A stretch of DNA of 32,099 bases from an uncultured Clostridia bacterium (GCA_946628965.1 CAMOXI010000020.1:1-32099); one strand, 5' to 3'. Shown: positions 6,526-13,262, counted from the first letter of the stretch. Numbers and translations are program-made. Notes: generated from the letters alone by a model not told the origin.

Positions 6526-8709
6526 ATGGGTTGGTTTGACGAACAGATCCGACAGAGAAAACAGAGCGACCAGGAGATCTTTGAAGACTCCATGTTCCGC
6601 ATGGCCTCGGTCGTGCTGGGCCACTCCGCAGTCAGCGCCGCCGCCGACGCGCGGGTGCTGGCCAAGGCCGCCATTGACGATATCCTGAAATACTACCGCA
6701 TCAAGCCCACGGAGATCCCCGATACCATCACGGATCCGGACGAGCAGCTGGAGTACTGCCTGCGGCCCCACGGCCTGATGCGACGGAACGTGAAGCTGGA
6801 AGAGGGCTGGTACCGCGACGCCTTCGGACCCATGCTGGGCACCATCAAGGAGAGCGGCCGCCCGGTGGCGCTGCTGCCGAAGACCTTCCACGGCTACGCC
6901 TTCCGCGACCCGGAGAGCGGGAATCTCATCACAGTGAACAAACAGACCGCGGCCCTGCTGGACACGGAGGCCATCTGCTTCTACCGGCCGCTGCCGCTGC
7001 GGAAGATCGGCATCCCCGATCTGATCGTATACCTGAAGGACTGCCTGGATCTGAGCGACGCGGTGCTGATCGGTGCCCTGTCACTTCTGGTGGTGCTGGT
7101 GGGCATGCTGCTCACGCCGGTGACCAAGTCTCTGACCGGCTTCGTGCTCAAGAGCGGCAGCGTGCCGCTGCTGGCGGGCACGGCGGTCTTCATGGTCTGC
7201 TGCGTGATTTCCAATCAGCTGATCGGTACCGTGCGGGATCTGGCCATGAACCGCATTGAGATCAAGACCTCCCTCTCGGTGGAGGCGGCGCTGATGATGC
7301 GCGTGATGAACCTGCCGGCAAACTTCTTCCGGAAGTATTCCTCCGGTGAGCTCTCCAGCCGCTTCGGCGCGGTGACGCAGCTGTGCAGCATGCTGCTGAA
7401 CACGGTCTTTTCCACGGGCCTGAGCTCTGTGCTGTCCCTTCTGTATGTGACGCAGATCTTCCGCTTTGCCCCGGCTCTGGTGGCTCCCGCGCTGCTCATT
7501 ATCGTGACCTCTCTGGCGGTGGGTCTCGCCGCCTCGCTCACGCAGATGAAGATCGGCAAGCGTATCATGGAGACCCAGGCGGAGGAAGCCGGTCTCAGCT
7601 ACGCGCTGATCACCGGCGTGCAGAAGATCAAGCTCGCCGGCGCCGAGAAGCGCGCCTTTGCCCGCTGGGCCAGATCCTACGCCCAGGTGGCGGAGCTGTC
7701 CTACAATCCGCCGCTGTGGATCAAGGTCAACAACGTGATCCAGACCGCGGTGTCCCTCGCGGGCACGATCGTACTGTACTACCTCGCGGTGAAGACCCGC
7801 GTCAGCCCCTCGGACTACATCGCCTTCAACACCGCCTTCGGTGTGGTGTCCGGCGCCTTCGGCGCATTGACGGGCGTTGCGCTGTCCGTGGCAAATATCA
7901 AGCCCGTGCTGGAGATGGCGGAGCCGATCCTGCAGGCGGAGCCGGAGTCCAGCGAGAATAAGAGTATGGTCACCTCTCTCTCCGGCAGCATCGAGCTCTC
8001 CAACGTCTACTTCCGCTACACCGACTCCATGCCCTATGTGGTGGACGGCATGAGCCTGAAGATCCGTGCAGGGGAGTACATCGCCATTGTCGGCACCACC
8101 GGCTGCGGCAAGTCCACGCTGGTGCGCCTGATGCTGGGCTTTGAGACGCCGGAAAAGGGCGCCGTCTACTTCGACGGGAAGGACCTGTCTAAGCTGGACC
8201 TGCGCTCCCTGCGCTGCCGCATCGGCACTGTGACCCAGGACGGCAGCCTTTTCCAGGGCGACATCTACTCCAACATCGTCATCTCCGCCCCGCAGCTGAC
8301 GCTGGACGAGGCCTGGGAGGCGGCGGAGATCGCCGACATCGCCGACGATATCCGCGCCATGCCCATGGGCATGCAGACCATCATCTCCGAGGGCCAGGGC
8401 GGCATATCCGGCGGCCAGAAGCAGCGGCTGATGATCGCCCGCGCCATCGCGCCCAAGCCGAAGATCCTGATCTTCGACGAGGCTACCTCCGCTCTGGATA
8501 ACCGGACGCAGAAGAAGGTCTCCGAGGCGCTGGACCGGCTCAAGTGCACCCGCATCGTCATCGCCCACCGACTCTCCACCATCCGCCACTGCGACCGCAT
8601 CCTGGTGCTGGACAAGGGCCACATCGTGGAGGACGGCAATTACGACGAGCTGATCGAGAAAAACGGCCTCTTCGCGGAGCTTGTCGCCCGCCAGCGTCTG
8701 GATACCTGA
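6526..8709 (+). CDS. NHLM-type ABC exporter, second subunit (no peptidase)
   Basis: A 727-residue half-transporter matching the ABC2 component of NHLM bacteriocin systems. Residues 1 to about 170 form a cytosolic domain with the family-typical GRPVALLPKTFHGYAF and FYRPLPLRKIG stretches and no C39 catalytic Cys motif. Membrane helices follow from about residue 177 (VLIGALSLLVVLVGMLL). The C-terminal ATPase has Walker A GTTGCGKST, signature ISGGQKQR, Walker B ILIFDEATSALD and IAHRLSTIRHCD. It probably pairs with the C39-ABC protein as a heterodimer. Two ATG codons (6523, 6526) are possible; 6526 has better spacing from AGGAGG (6513-6518). The gene starts only 12 bases after the previous stop, so the two are co-translated. 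Confidence 0.92.
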   Translation: MGWFDEQIRQRKQSDQEIFEDSMFRMASVVLGHSAVSAAADARVLAKAAIDDILKYYRIKPTEIPDTITDPDEQLEYCLRPHGLMRRNVKLEEGWYRDAFGPMLGTIKESGRPVALLPKTFHGYAFRDPESGNLITVNKQTAALLDTEAICFYRPLPLRKIGIPDLIVYLKDCLDLSDAVLIGALSLLVVLVGMLLTPVTKSLTGFVLKSGSVPLLAGTAVFMVCCVISNQLIGTVRDLAMNRIEIKTSLSVEAALMMRVMNLPANFFRKYSSGELSSRFGAVTQLCSMLLNTVFSTGLSSVLSLLYVTQIFRFAPALVAPALLIIVTSLAVGLAASLTQMKIGKRIMETQAEEAGLSYALITGVQKIKLAGAEKRAFARWARSYAQVAELSYNPPLWIKVNNVIQTAVSLAGTIVLYYLAVKTRVSPSDYIAFNTAFGVVSGAFGALTGVALSVANIKPVLEMAEPILQAEPESSENKSMVTSLSGSIELSNVYFRYTDSMPYVVDGMSLKIRAGEYIAIVGTTGCGKSTLVRLMLGFETPEKGAVYFDGKDLSKLDLRSLRCRIGTVTQDGSLFQGDIYSNIVISAPQLTLDEAWEAAEIADIADDIRAMPMGMQTIISEGQGGISGGQKQRLMIARAIAPKPKILIFDEATSALDNRTQKKVSEALDRLKCTRIVIAHRLSTIRHCDRILVLDKGHIVEDGNYDELIEKNGLFAELVARQRLDT

Positions 8710-8728
8710 AAAAATACCCGGGAGCAGG

Positions 8729-8757
8729 TAGACAAATCCCGAAAAGTATCGTATAAA
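8729..8757 (+). promoter_or_regulatory. Internal promoter for the precursor peptide genes
   Basis: TAGACA (8729-8734), 17 bases, then TATAAA (8752-8757): each one mismatch from the sigma-A consensus, at ideal spacing. It lies about 100 bases before the first precursor gene and would let cargo be made in excess of the exporter. Confidence 0.7.
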
Positions 8758-8786
8758 GAAATGAAAGGCCAAGAGAGCCCTGACCC

Positions 8787-8802
8787 TGCGGCGGCTGCCG
8801 CA
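8787..8802 (+). other. Hairpin in the precursor-gene leader
   Basis: TGCGGC (8787-8792) and GCCGCA (8797-8802) form a perfect stem with a GGCT loop, flanked by CCC and GGG that can extend it past one mismatch. It sits between the internal promoter and the first precursor. It may stabilise the transcript; no T-run follows. Confidence 0.4.
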
Positions 8803-8856
8803 CGGGGAAATGAATGAAAAACCCAGAAAACAAAGATAAAAAGGAGAAATGAAACA

Positions 8857-9195
8857 ATGAGCGAACTGGTTTTTGAGAAGCTGTCTGATGAGTCCCTGGC
8901 TGAGATCGCCGGCGGCACCACCCCCGAGCTGCGCGCTGCCTACGCCGTCATCCGCGGTGAGTTCGGCAACGGCCAGGAGCGTATGGATCGCCTGACCTGG
9001 GCCGGCTATGACGCCAAGAGAGTCCAGAATCTGGTCAACTCCCTGCTCAAGTACGAGGACGTGGCGAAGGACGTTATCGCCGGCAAGTACGGCAACGATC
9101 AGGCCCGCATCAACAATCTGCGCGCCGCCGGCTACAACCCCTACGTCGTGCAGGATCTGGTCAACAACATGGTCCTGGATCATCAGCTGTACTGA
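8857..9195 (+). CDS. Double-glycine precursor with two CW_7 (Cpl-7-type) wall-binding repeats, copy 1
   Basis: A 112-residue precursor. Residues 1-20 are a double-glycine leader (MSELVFEKLSDESLAEIAGG), the signal cut by C39 exporters such as the one encoded upstream. The predicted 92-residue mature part is nearly all two repeats spaced 42 residues apart: about 29-66 (IRGEFGNGQERMDRL, AGYDAKRVQNLVN) and 69-107 (VIAGKYGNDQARINNL, AGYNPYVVQDLVN). They match the CW_7 pattern V-x-x-G-K-[WY]-G-N-G-x-x-R...L-x-x-AGY-[DN]...VQ-x-x-VN. In Cpl-7 endolysin this repeat binds peptidoglycan. There is no catalytic domain. AAAGGAG precedes ATG 8857, and an internal promoter lies upstream. Leader and repeats are visible; wall binding and export are inferred from family and context. 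Confidence 0.85.
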   Translation: MSELVFEKLSDESLAEIAGGTTPELRAAYAVIRGEFGNGQERMDRLTWAGYDAKRVQNLVNSLLKYEDVAKDVIAGKYGNDQARINNLRAAGYNPYVVQDLVNNMVLDHQLY

Positions 9196-9243
9196 TTCGA
9201 AACGGGAACCGACAACGCCAAGTGCGGAAGGAGAACGACAAAC

Positions 9244-9582
9244 ATGAGCGAACTGGTTTTTGAAAAGCTGTCCGAGGAATCCCTGGAGCAGATCGCGGGC
9301 GGCGTTACGCCCGAGCTGAGAGCCGCGTATTCCTGCCTCTACGGCGAGTTCGGCAACGGTGACGAGCGCGTGCGCAGACTGCGCGCTGCCGGTTATGATC
9401 CGGCGCGTGTGCAGAACCTGGTGAACGAACTGGTGAAGTATGAGAGCGTGGCGAAGGACGTCATCGCCGGCAAGTACGGCAACGGTGACGCCCGCATCAA
9501 CAACCTGCGCGCCGCCGGCTACAATCCCTACGCGGTGCAGGACCTGGTCAACAACATCCTCCTGGACCACCAGCTGTACTGA
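9244..9582 (+). CDS. Double-glycine precursor with two CW_7 (Cpl-7-type) wall-binding repeats, copy 2
   Basis: A 112-residue paralogue of the preceding gene, 48 bases downstream behind GGAAGGAG. The leader (residues 1-20, MSELVFEKLSEESLEQIAGG) is nearly identical to copy 1. The mature parts agree at about 72 of 92 positions. The differences concentrate in the first repeat and its N-terminal flank (for example SCLY replaces AVIR), while the second repeat is almost unchanged. The repeat signatures GEFGNGDERVRRL, AGYDPARVQNLVN, GKYGNGDARINNL and AGYNPYAVQDLVN are clear. A single Cys occurs near residue 31, which copy 1 lacks. The pair probably arose by tandem duplication and could act as a two-peptide product. 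A strong hairpin follows the gene. Confidence 0.85.
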   Translation: MSELVFEKLSEESLEQIAGGVTPELRAAYSCLYGEFGNGDERVRRLRAAGYDPARVQNLVNELVKYESVAKDVIAGKYGNGDARINNLRAAGYNPYAVQDLVNNILLDHQLY

Positions 9583-9597
9583 GATCGATCATTTTGC

Positions 9598-9633
9598 TTG
9601 CTTGAGGGAAGCTTTATGGCTTCCCTCAAGCAA
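9598..9633 (+). other. Long perfect hairpin after the precursor pair
   Basis: A 15-bp perfect inverted repeat (9598-9612 with 9619-9633, TTGCTTGAGGGAAGC) encloses a TTTATG loop. No T-run follows on the plus strand, so it is more likely a 3' stabiliser or partial attenuator than a full terminator. It separates two presumably abundant peptide genes from the lower-abundance genes behind them. Confidence 0.7.
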
Positions 9634-9652
9634 TCTGCGGCAGGATACAACA

Positions 9653-10579
9653 ATGGAAGACGAGCTGAATTACACACAGGAGACGATGCCGACAGCGCGG
9701 GGCAGGGACGTTCTGTCCGCGCTGGCGGCAATCTATCCCCAGCTGAACCTCTGCCCCGGGGAGGAGAGCGCCGAGGCCTACAAGCGCATCGTCCAGTACG
9801 GCGAGGCCGCGCCTGCACGGGATCTGCGCCATTTCCTGGGGGATGAGCGGGATTCCTGCGCCATCGAGGAGACGCCAGCCGGTGAGGTGCAGGTGATCAC
9901 CCTGCATCAGCGGCCGGACTTTGAGCGCTTCCTGCAGATCATGGCCTTTCGCTGCAGGGAGAAGGAGATCCCGGCGACCCAGGGCGCGTCCATTCTGGAC
10001 GGCGTTATCAACTGGACGAAGATCCGCAGCCGCAGGGCCGCGTTTTTTGCCTCCGGCGGCAGCGAAGAGGACTGGCCGGCGGAGTTTCGCCGCTTCACCG
10101 CGGACAAGCGAAACTACACGGACGCGCTGATCGTCCTGTCCGACGGGCCATACAGCGCTGTCAGCGCCGGGAGCATAGGTCTGGAGGAGCAGGAGTGGCT
10201 CGCGTATTCTCACGAGATCCGCAAGGCCCACGAGTGCACACATTTTATCTGCCGGCGCCTCTTTCCCGAGAAGATCGACCCGGTCTGGGATGAGATCGTG
10301 GCGGACGCGGTGGGGCTCTTTGCCGCCTTCGGCCGCTATGAGGCGGAGACCGCGGCCCTGTTTCTCGGCGTCAGCCGGGAGGGCTACACCGGCGGCCGGC
10401 TGGAGAATTACGTGTCGAAGGAGGGCGGGGAGATACAGCTGAACCTTGACCTCGCGGCAAAAAAAGTATACAATGTTCTGTACAGGCTGCAGGATGTGAT
10501 TGCTTCCTGCGGCGTGGCGGAACCTTATCCATTGGCGATTCGCCTGGAGGAGGAGATCGAATGCTGGAAAACGCCTTGA
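9653..10579 (+). CDS. Uncharacterised HExxH putative zinc metallopeptidase
   Basis: A 308-residue protein whose family I do not recognise. It has no signal peptide or membrane segment, so it is probably cytosolic. Residues 193-197 read HECTH, an HExxH zinc site, followed by WDEIVADAVGLFAAF, where E214 (17 residues after the second His) is a good third-ligand candidate of the gluzincin type. The N-terminal half has no recognisable motif. ATG 9653 has a modest AGGA site 7 bases upstream; the longer open frame upstream overlaps copy 2 of the precursors and is unlikely to be used. The 3' end overlaps the next small gene by 19 bases, so it belongs to the operon. Processing, immunity or regulated proteolysis are all possible; none can be chosen from sequence. 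Confidence 0.75.
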   Translation: MEDELNYTQETMPTARGRDVLSALAAIYPQLNLCPGEESAEAYKRIVQYGEAAPARDLRHFLGDERDSCAIEETPAGEVQVITLHQRPDFERFLQIMAFRCREKEIPATQGASILDGVINWTKIRSRRAAFFASGGSEEDWPAEFRRFTADKRNYTDALIVLSDGPYSAVSAGSIGLEEQEWLAYSHEIRKAHECTHFICRRLFPEKIDPVWDEIVADAVGLFAAFGRYEAETAALFLGVSREGYTGGRLENYVSKEGGEIQLNLDLAAKKVYNVLYRLQDVIASCGVAEPYPLAIRLEEEIECWKTP

Positions 10580-10773
10580 GAACGCTTTTTGATTTTCAGC
10601 GTTTTGAAAACAATCAGCAGCTGCGCTCGGTGATCGAGGCAGTAGAAGAAAAATACCCGGACGGCCTGATCCTCTCCCTCTCTGATGAGGACCTGGAACT
10701 GGCCGCCGGCGGCGTCAGGAACGCCGAGGAAGGGAAGAAGGACACAGAGCATGACGGACACGGCCTTCTTTGA
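10561..10773 (+). CDS. Small double-glycine protein, overlapping its neighbours
   Basis: A 70-residue protein with a strong ribosome site (GGAGGAGGAG) inside the end of the previous gene; it starts 19 bases before that gene's stop. Residues 1-35 (ALRTLFDFQRFENNQQLRSV and after) are helical-looking, and residues 39-51 form a double-glycine leader end (SLSDEDLELAAGG). Only 19 highly charged residues follow the GG, and they are coded partly in the overlap with the sigma factor gene (10751-10773). The product after cleavage would be short and unlike a bacteriocin, so it may be a leader-like regulator or partner of the exporter or sigma factor. Function unknown. Confidence 0.7.
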   Translation: MLENALRTLFDFQRFENNQQLRSVIEAVEEKYPDGLILSLSDEDLELAAGGVRNAEEGKKDTEHDGHGLL

Positions 10774-11230
10774 GGAAATATATCGGGAGTATCAACCGAA
10801 AATTTCCGGCTATATCCATAATCATGTGAACAATCCGGAGGATGCCGAGGATCTGTGCAGCGAGGTGTTCCGCAAAGCGTGGGAGCACATCGATACGCAG
10901 AACCGCTCCGGCTTTTCCTCTTTCCTTTATACGGTGACCCGCAACACCGTTTTTGACTATTTTCGTACCCACCGCCAGTTTGCCCCCATTCCGGAGACCA
11001 TGGCCGTCGAGGACGATATGGGCGAGAATCTCCTCCGGGAGGAGACGCTCTCCCGTCTCGCCGAGGCGCTCAAAGCCCTGCCGGAACAGCAGCGGGAACT
11101 CATCGTGCTGCGCTACTATAAGAATAAGACCCTGCAGGAGATCGCCGAGATGATGGATCTCTCCTACGGCGTCACCAAGCGGCAGCACAAGGCGGCGCTG
11201 GACGCGCTGCACGGGATCCTGGCGGACTGA
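10751..11230 (+). CDS. ECF-like RNA polymerase sigma factor
   Basis: A 159-residue sigma-70 family protein with only regions 2 and 4. Region 2 covers about 5-75 (EDAEDLCSEVFRKAWEHID, then FLYTVTRNTVFDYFR). Region 4 covers about 105-155 (ALPEQQRELIVLRYYKNKT, LQEIAEMMDLSYGVTKRQHK). ATG 10751 lies inside the end of the preceding small gene, with an AAGGA site, so translation is probably coupled. No recognisable membrane anti-sigma gene is adjacent. Its place inside the export operon suggests it drives this locus, perhaps from the promoter before 3899 whose -35 is poor by sigma-A standards. That target is inference. Confidence 0.9.
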   Translation: MTDTAFFEEIYREYQPKISGYIHNHVNNPEDAEDLCSEVFRKAWEHIDTQNRSGFSSFLYTVTRNTVFDYFRTHRQFAPIPETMAVEDDMGENLLREETLSRLAEALKALPEQQRELIVLRYYKNKTLQEIAEMMDLSYGVTKRQHKAALDALHGILAD

Positions 11231-11247
11231 GAGAAGGAGACACTTCT

Positions 11248-11673
11248 ATGTTTGATATGGGAACCTGGATGGATTTTGAACAGGCGCTGCAGAGCGACCA
11301 GACTCTGCAGGCGAGCTTCACCTCCGTGGTGGAGGGCCTGATCCGCAGCGGCGTACAGGATGAGGGCGAGCTTCTGCGCCGCGGCGCGGAGGCGCTGGGC
11401 GTGAAGTTCCACGACGCTGCCCGCGGCGAGGCCGTGGAGGCCCTGGAAGATGACGATCTCGGCCATGTGGCCGGCGGCAAGTCCCTTCAGGGGGACGAGA
11501 ACATCCACCCCTTCAACCTCAACGGCTGGCTCGGCGGTCTGCTGCGCGATCTGCTGAAGAGAAACAGCGCCGCGAACGCCCAGACCCTGCTGGGCAAGGA
11601 GAATCCGGACGTCGTCGCATCGACGCTGCCCCGCCCCGTGAGCCCCGAGATCGGCGAGCTCAAGTGCCTGTAA
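11248..11673 (+). CDS. Long-leader (Nif11-like) double-glycine precursor
   Basis: A 141-residue probable precursor. Residues 1-76 look like an extended Nif11-type leader: MDFEQALQSDQTLQASF with periodic helices, ending at EALEDDDLGHVAGG. The 65-residue remainder begins KSLQGDENIHPFNLNGW, has an amphipathic-looking LNGWLGGLLRDLLKRN, and ends PEIGELKCL with the only Cys three residues from the end (C139 or C140 depending on count). GAAGGAG precedes ATG 11248, 17 bases after the sigma gene. The mature part bears no resemblance to the CW_7 precursors. No lanthionine, radical-SAM or cyclodehydratase modification enzyme is visible in the window. It is the last gene before a strong terminator. Product activity is unknown. 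Confidence 0.75.
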   Translation: MFDMGTWMDFEQALQSDQTLQASFTSVVEGLIRSGVQDEGELLRRGAEALGVKFHDAARGEAVEALEDDDLGHVAGGKSLQGDENIHPFNLNGWLGGLLRDLLKRNSAANAQTLLGKENPDVVASTLPRPVSPEIGELKCL

Positions 11674-11690
11674 AATCATACGAATCCAAC

Positions 11691-11723
11691 CCCACTGCTC
11701 TTTTGTGAGCAGTGGGATTTTTT
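11691..11723 (+). terminator. Terminator of the export locus
   Basis: CCCACTGCTC (11691-11700) pairs perfectly with GAGCAGTGGG (11707-11716) around TTTTGT, followed by ATTTTTT. This is a textbook intrinsic terminator 18 bases after the last precursor stop. Confidence 0.95.
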
Positions 11724-11961
11724 ATGCCTTCAGGGGCGGCAAAGACCGGCGTTTCGACAGCAGAGAGAGGGTACAATTGCCGGGTGAAAACAGGATGAGC
11801 GGGAAACTGGTAATATTACAGATAGTAATCAAACGTCTGGAACAGGTTCAACGTGCTTCTCTTCGAAACCGGAGCGCCTGACCGTGTGGCGGGAAGGTGG
11901 TTCGAAATGTCTAATGGTCATTTCGCCGAAAAAATGAAACAAATACTGGAACTATCGACAA

Positions 11962-11990
11962 TTGCAAACAAAACTTTTTGGTGCTAAAAT
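11962..11990 (+). promoter_or_regulatory. Promoter of the lacI-Opp-GH3 operon
   Basis: TTGCAA (11962-11967), 17 bases, TAAAAT (11985-11990), with an extended-10 TGC directly before the -10. The predicted start, near 11997, falls within an inverted repeat that looks like an operator. Confidence 0.72.
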
Positions 11991-11992
11991 GG

Positions 11993-12006
11993 CATCGAAA
12001 ACGATG
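11993..12006. promoter_or_regulatory. LacI-type operator at the first lacI promoter
   Basis: CATCG and CGATG flank AAAA, forming an inverted repeat over the predicted start site. The core CGAAAACGAT (11996-12005) is repeated exactly at 29869-29878 before the GH94 gene and, with one change, at 29622-29631 on the minus strand before the second lacI. Central CG dinucleotides are typical of LacI-family operators. Confidence 0.6.
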
Positions 12007-12020
12007 TAAATTTGATTTTT

Positions 12021-12055
12021 CGAAACTTTTCGGTGTTTTTTACGAAACAGTTTCG
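12021..12055. promoter_or_regulatory. Two CGAAA palindromes downstream of the promoter
   Basis: CGAAA-CT-TTTCG (12021-12032) and the perfect 13-base CGAAACAGTTTCG (12043-12055) lie 10 bases apart, within 60 bases of the predicted start site. They are candidate repressor sites with a slightly different core from the AAAACG operators. Confidence 0.5.
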
Positions 12056-12245
12056 AAACATGGAGCCTCCCCAGACAGCCTGAGCATCGCTTATTCCCAA
12101 AGCGGATTCCCGCCTGCACGGGACGAAAGCTGCGGAACGGCCTGCAGCCGGGCGCTTCCAGCCACTGCCGTGAAAACAAATGGTATTCAAACAGCGCTGC
12201 TCCGGATCAAAGCAAACGGGACGAAGCATCCCGGAAGGAGACGAA

Positions 12246-13262
12246 ATGGTAACGATACGACAGATCGCCGAACGCTGCGGCGTGTCGGCTTCCACGGTGA
12301 GCAAGGCTCTCAACGGCGCGGAGGACGTGAGCGTGCAGACCGCCAAGCGCATCCGTGCCGTGGCCGAGGAGATGGGCTATATGCCGAATGCGGCGGCGCG
12401 GGCGCTCAAGACCCGGCGCTCCTATATCCTCGGGATCCTGTTTGCCGCTGCGGCGGAGCAGGGCCTTACCCATGAGTTTTTCTCCCGCATCCTGAACAGC
12501 TTCAAGACCCGGGCCGGCGAGCTGGGCTACGACATCTGCTTTATCAGCGACCACCTGGGCAGGCGACGGATCGGCTTTGCCGAGCATGCCCGCTACCGCA
12601 ATGTGGACGGGGTGCTGGTCGTGGTGGGTACCGACGCGGATGAGCCTGCCGTGCGCGAGCTGGCGGAGACGGATATACCCCTGGTGTCCATCGACGCCTC
12701 CTACGGCGGCTGCTGCAGCGTGCAGTCAGACAACGAGCAGGGCATGCAGGCGCTGCTGGAGCATGTCATCGGCTGCGGCCACCGACGCATCGCCTTTATC
12801 CACGGGGAAAACAGCTTCGTGACCCGCACCCGCATCGCGGCTTTCCGCCAGGTCTGCGCGGAAAAGGGGATCGCGATCCCGGAGGAATATATCGTTTCCA
12901 GCCTCTACCATAAACCGGAGGCCGCCGCGGAGGCTACCCGGCAGCTGCTGGCTCTGCCGGAGCCGCCCAGCTGCATCCTCTACCCGGATGACATCACCTG
13001 TATGAGCGGGATCGCCGAGCTGGAGCGGCAGGGAAGGCGCGTGCCCCTGGATGTGAGCGCCGCCGGCTATGACGGTACACTGGTGGGCCAGGCCATCCAC
13101 CCGCAGCTGACCACCCTGCGGCAGGATGCGGAGGCCATGGGCCGTTGCTCCGCCGAGGAGCTGGCCCGCGCCATCGAGGAAGGAGAGGGCTTCGTCAAGC
13201 GGCGCACGCTGATCCCCGGCAGCCTGATTGTGGGCGAGACCGTGCGCAGTCTCAAAGAGTAA
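12246..13262 (+). CDS. LacI-family transcriptional regulator (first)
   Basis: A 338-residue LacI/GalR-family protein. The N-terminal helix-turn-helix is clear (MVTIRQIAERCGVSASTVSK, then ALNG), followed by the hinge with NAAARALKTRRSY and a periplasmic-binding-protein-like effector domain (LGYDICFISD, VDGVLVVVGTDADE, DNEQGMQALLEHVI, GHRRIAFIHG, YDGTLVGQAIHPQLTTLRQD). ATG 12246 has GGAAGGAG at ideal spacing; an in-frame ATG at 12180 lacks a ribosome site. It is followed 48 bases on by the binding-protein gene of an oligosaccharide transporter and is probably its local sugar-responsive regulator. It resembles the second LacI protein of the window across the whole length. Confidence 0.92.
   Translation: MVTIRQIAERCGVSASTVSKALNGAEDVSVQTAKRIRAVAEEMGYMPNAAARALKTRRSYILGILFAAAAEQGLTHEFFSRILNSFKTRAGELGYDICFISDHLGRRRIGFAEHARYRNVDGVLVVVGTDADEPAVRELAETDIPLVSIDASYGGCCSVQSDNEQGMQALLEHVIGCGHRRIAFIHGENSFVTRTRIAAFRQVCAEKGIAIPEEYIVSSLYHKPEAAAEATRQLLALPEPPSCILYPDDITCMSGIAELERQGRRVPLDVSAAGYDGTLVGQAIHPQLTTLRQDAEAMGRCSAEELARAIEEGEGFVKRRTLIPGSLIVGETVRSLKE

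Larger units (their letters stand above)
11724..12245 (+). other. Non-coding regulatory region upstream of the first lacI
   Basis: About 520 bases without a convincing gene and clearly more AT-rich in its middle than the flanking coding DNA. It contains one good promoter (11962-11990), an inverted repeat on the predicted start site (11993-12006), two further palindromes (12021-12032, 12043-12055), and TTCGAAA-type motifs at 11862, 11901, 12019 and 12053. If transcription starts near 11997, the leader before the lacI ATG is about 250 bases. I see no recognisable riboswitch in that leader. Confidence 0.6.

Noticed and set aside
4264-6891. Long minus-strand open frame opposite the C39-ABC gene
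   Set aside because: Same antisense composition; it overlaps a gene with all protease and ATPase motifs.
9440-9652. N-terminal extension of the HExxH protein upstream of ATG 9653
   Set aside because: That stretch overlaps the second CW_7 precursor in another frame, crosses the 15-bp hairpin, and has antisense-like low-complexity composition.
8857-11673. Lanthipeptide or other modified-peptide cluster
   Set aside because: No LanB/LanM-, radical-SAM- or YcaO-like gene is present, and the CW_7 precursors are not Cys/Ser/Thr-rich cores.
11862-12059. CIRCE or other named heat-shock operator
   Set aside because: The TTCGAAA motifs do not have the spaced TTAGCACTC inverted repeat of CIRCE; they fit LacI-type palindromes better.
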